Of a DNA stretch of 64,000 bases, positions 63,335 to 64,000 are shown piece after piece. Every line of letters begins with the position of its first letter. The stretch's first letter is position 1. The notes beneath the pieces are model-generated. The model was not told where the DNA came from. It was given only the letters and a program-made list of their open reading frames with translations, and made no database searches. Made by a program: the position numbers and the translations under genes. This stretch comes from Thiosocius sp963808165. GTDB lineage: Bacteria > Pseudomonadota > Gammaproteobacteria > Chromatiales > Chromatiaceae. The stretch covers positions 62,001-126,000 of the forward strand of contig CAWEET010000001.1 of assembly GCA_963808165.1 (NCBI GenBank), written 5' to 3'.

Positions 63335-63882
63335 TCCAGCAATGCATTGAGCTGCTCCAGGCTGAGCGCATCCAGTTGCCCGCCCGTGATCGGGTCACGC
63401 GGCGGGTCGCTGTGGCTGTTACCGTCCAGCACTATGAGTTCCACGCTGGTCTCGCCGGCCATGAATCTCAATGCCGGGTGCAGTCCGCGCCTGCCCCCCG
63501 AATAATGCAGCGTCGCCTCGGACTCCTGCCACGGCATCCGCCGCTCGCTCAGCTCAAGGATGACCTGCTCGGGTGAGTCGGCGAACAGCAGCAGCTGCAC
63601 CCGGTCCAGCGGGCCGTCACCTCTTGCCAGCGAGCCGATAAGTCGCGGTTGGAATCCGGCAAAGAGCTGCATGGCCCTGGCAGCGATGCGTCGCTGTTCC
63701 AGCAGGCGCTGCTCCTGTTGCGGCCGAAACAGGATGCGGTATTCGTGGATTGCGGCGTGCAGTTCATCACGCGACGGACGCGTATGCTTCAGGTTGACGC
63801 CGAGTTCACGGGCCGCGCGCCTGAGTGCCCCCTCCAGGTCGTGTCCGTCGTTGACCACCAGCGCCGCGGTAGTCGTAAGCAA
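63331..63882 (-). CDS. Conserved hypothetical, nucleotidyltransferase-like
   Basis: 183 residues starting MLTTTAALVVNDGHDLEGALRRAARELGV. PRLIGSLARGDGPLDRVQLLLF resembles the GSxARG strand-turn of minimal nucleotidyltransferase folds, but the following Asp pair is not clear, so activity is uncertain. HSGGRRGLHPALRFMAGETSVELIVLDGN and the Asp/Pro-rich end DPPRDPITGGQLDALSLEQL are well-formed. Similar proteins are sometimes labelled as Mur ligases in databases, which this is not. The TAG stop is the first bases of repeat copy C. Confidence 0.6.
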   Translation of the reverse strand: MLTTTAALVVNDGHDLEGALRRAARELGVNLKHTRPSRDELHAAIHEYRILFRPQQEQRLLEQRRIAARAMQLFAGFQPRLIGSLARGDGPLDRVQLLLFADSPEQVILELSERRMPWQESEATLHYSGGRRGLHPALRFMAGETSVELIVLDGNSHSDPPRDPITGGQLDALSLEQLNALLD

Positions 63883-63914
63883 CGCGCGCGGGTCGGTATG
63901 ACGCGTTTTCCTGG

Positions 63915-64000
63915 TCAGAACAGGTCCTGCGTTGGTGGCGGGGCAACAGGCGGGGCTGCGGAGCCTCGGTTACTGCCGTCCAAGCTCGTGGCGGCTGCCC
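63915..64000 (-). CDS. C-terminal end of an unidentified gene
   Basis: Minus-strand frame entering the window edge and ending AAPPVAPPPTQDLF then TGA (63915-63917). The tail TQDLF is similar to the beta-clamp-binding pentapeptide (consensus QL[S/D]LF) found at the ends of some polymerases and repair proteins. A Pro/Ala linker precedes it. A DNA polymerase-related product is possible but cannot be shown from 27 residues. It lies 32 bp upstream of the hypothetical gene at 63882. Confidence 0.35.
   Translation of the reverse strand, partial: AAATSLDGSNRGSAAPPVAPPPTQDLF

Overview
The window is a high-GC gammaproteobacterial chromosome segment. Gene content (F-type ATPase followed by glmU and glmS, AmmeMemoRadiSam genes, urea ABC transporter plus urease, rpmE next to malic enzyme and citrate synthase) suggests a Chromatiales-like lineage, possibly a sulfur oxidiser. 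That placement is an inference; there is no rRNA or marker phylogeny here. No tRNA, rRNA or CRISPR array was recognised.

Layout. 1-6.5 kb: end of atpB, then atpEFHAGDC closed by a strong terminator, then an FKBP-type isomerase. 6.6-10.2 kb: a small inverted-repeat element, then glmU and glmS, which make UDP-GlcNAc. 10.3-14.8 kb: a degraded island holding a frameshifted hypothetical gene and a minus-strand operon of a Pycsar-effector-like membrane protein, a DUF3616 protein and an OprP-type porin. Every member of that operon carries premature stops or frameshifts, and the island ends at an IS5-family transposase remnant. 14.8-25.8 kb: surface polysaccharide/LPS genes (GT9 heptosyltransferase, five other glycosyltransferases, hldE with a poly-G frameshift, an O-antigen-ligase-like protein, a sulfotransferase). 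26.2-29.1 kb: an arsenic operon arsR-gapdh-(mini ORF)-arsJ that exports arsenate as 1-arseno-3-phosphoglycerate. 29.2-33.3 kb: a sensor-gene remnant, a DUF2238 membrane protein and a complete AmmeMemoRadiSam trio. 33.6-37.9 kb: an RND efflux pump with its adaptor. 38.5-40.3 kb: pilU and a META-domain protein.

40.5-52.5 kb is one urea-use locus: a sigma-54-type promoter, urtABCDE (urea import), then ureD-ureA-ureB-ureC-ureE-ureF-ureG (urease and its nickel-insertion machinery). A 273-bp inverted-repeat element sits exactly at the ureD stop codon, and a partial urtE copy lies ahead of urtE. 52.8-64 kb is housekeeping: SLC13 permease, uvrD-hemW, a CPXCG protein overlapping rof, a DUF3135 protein, rpmE, malic enzyme, a decayed malate dehydrogenase, gltA, a third copy of the repeat element, and a nucleotidyltransferase-like hypothetical whose stop codon again lies in the repeat end.

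The observations I rate highest are the repeat family (three copies, two forming stop codons of neighbouring genes), the broken Pycsar-like operon, the mdh pseudogene between malic enzyme and citrate synthase, the nitrogen-type control of urea uptake, and the gapdh-arsJ locus with its tiny extra membrane ORF.
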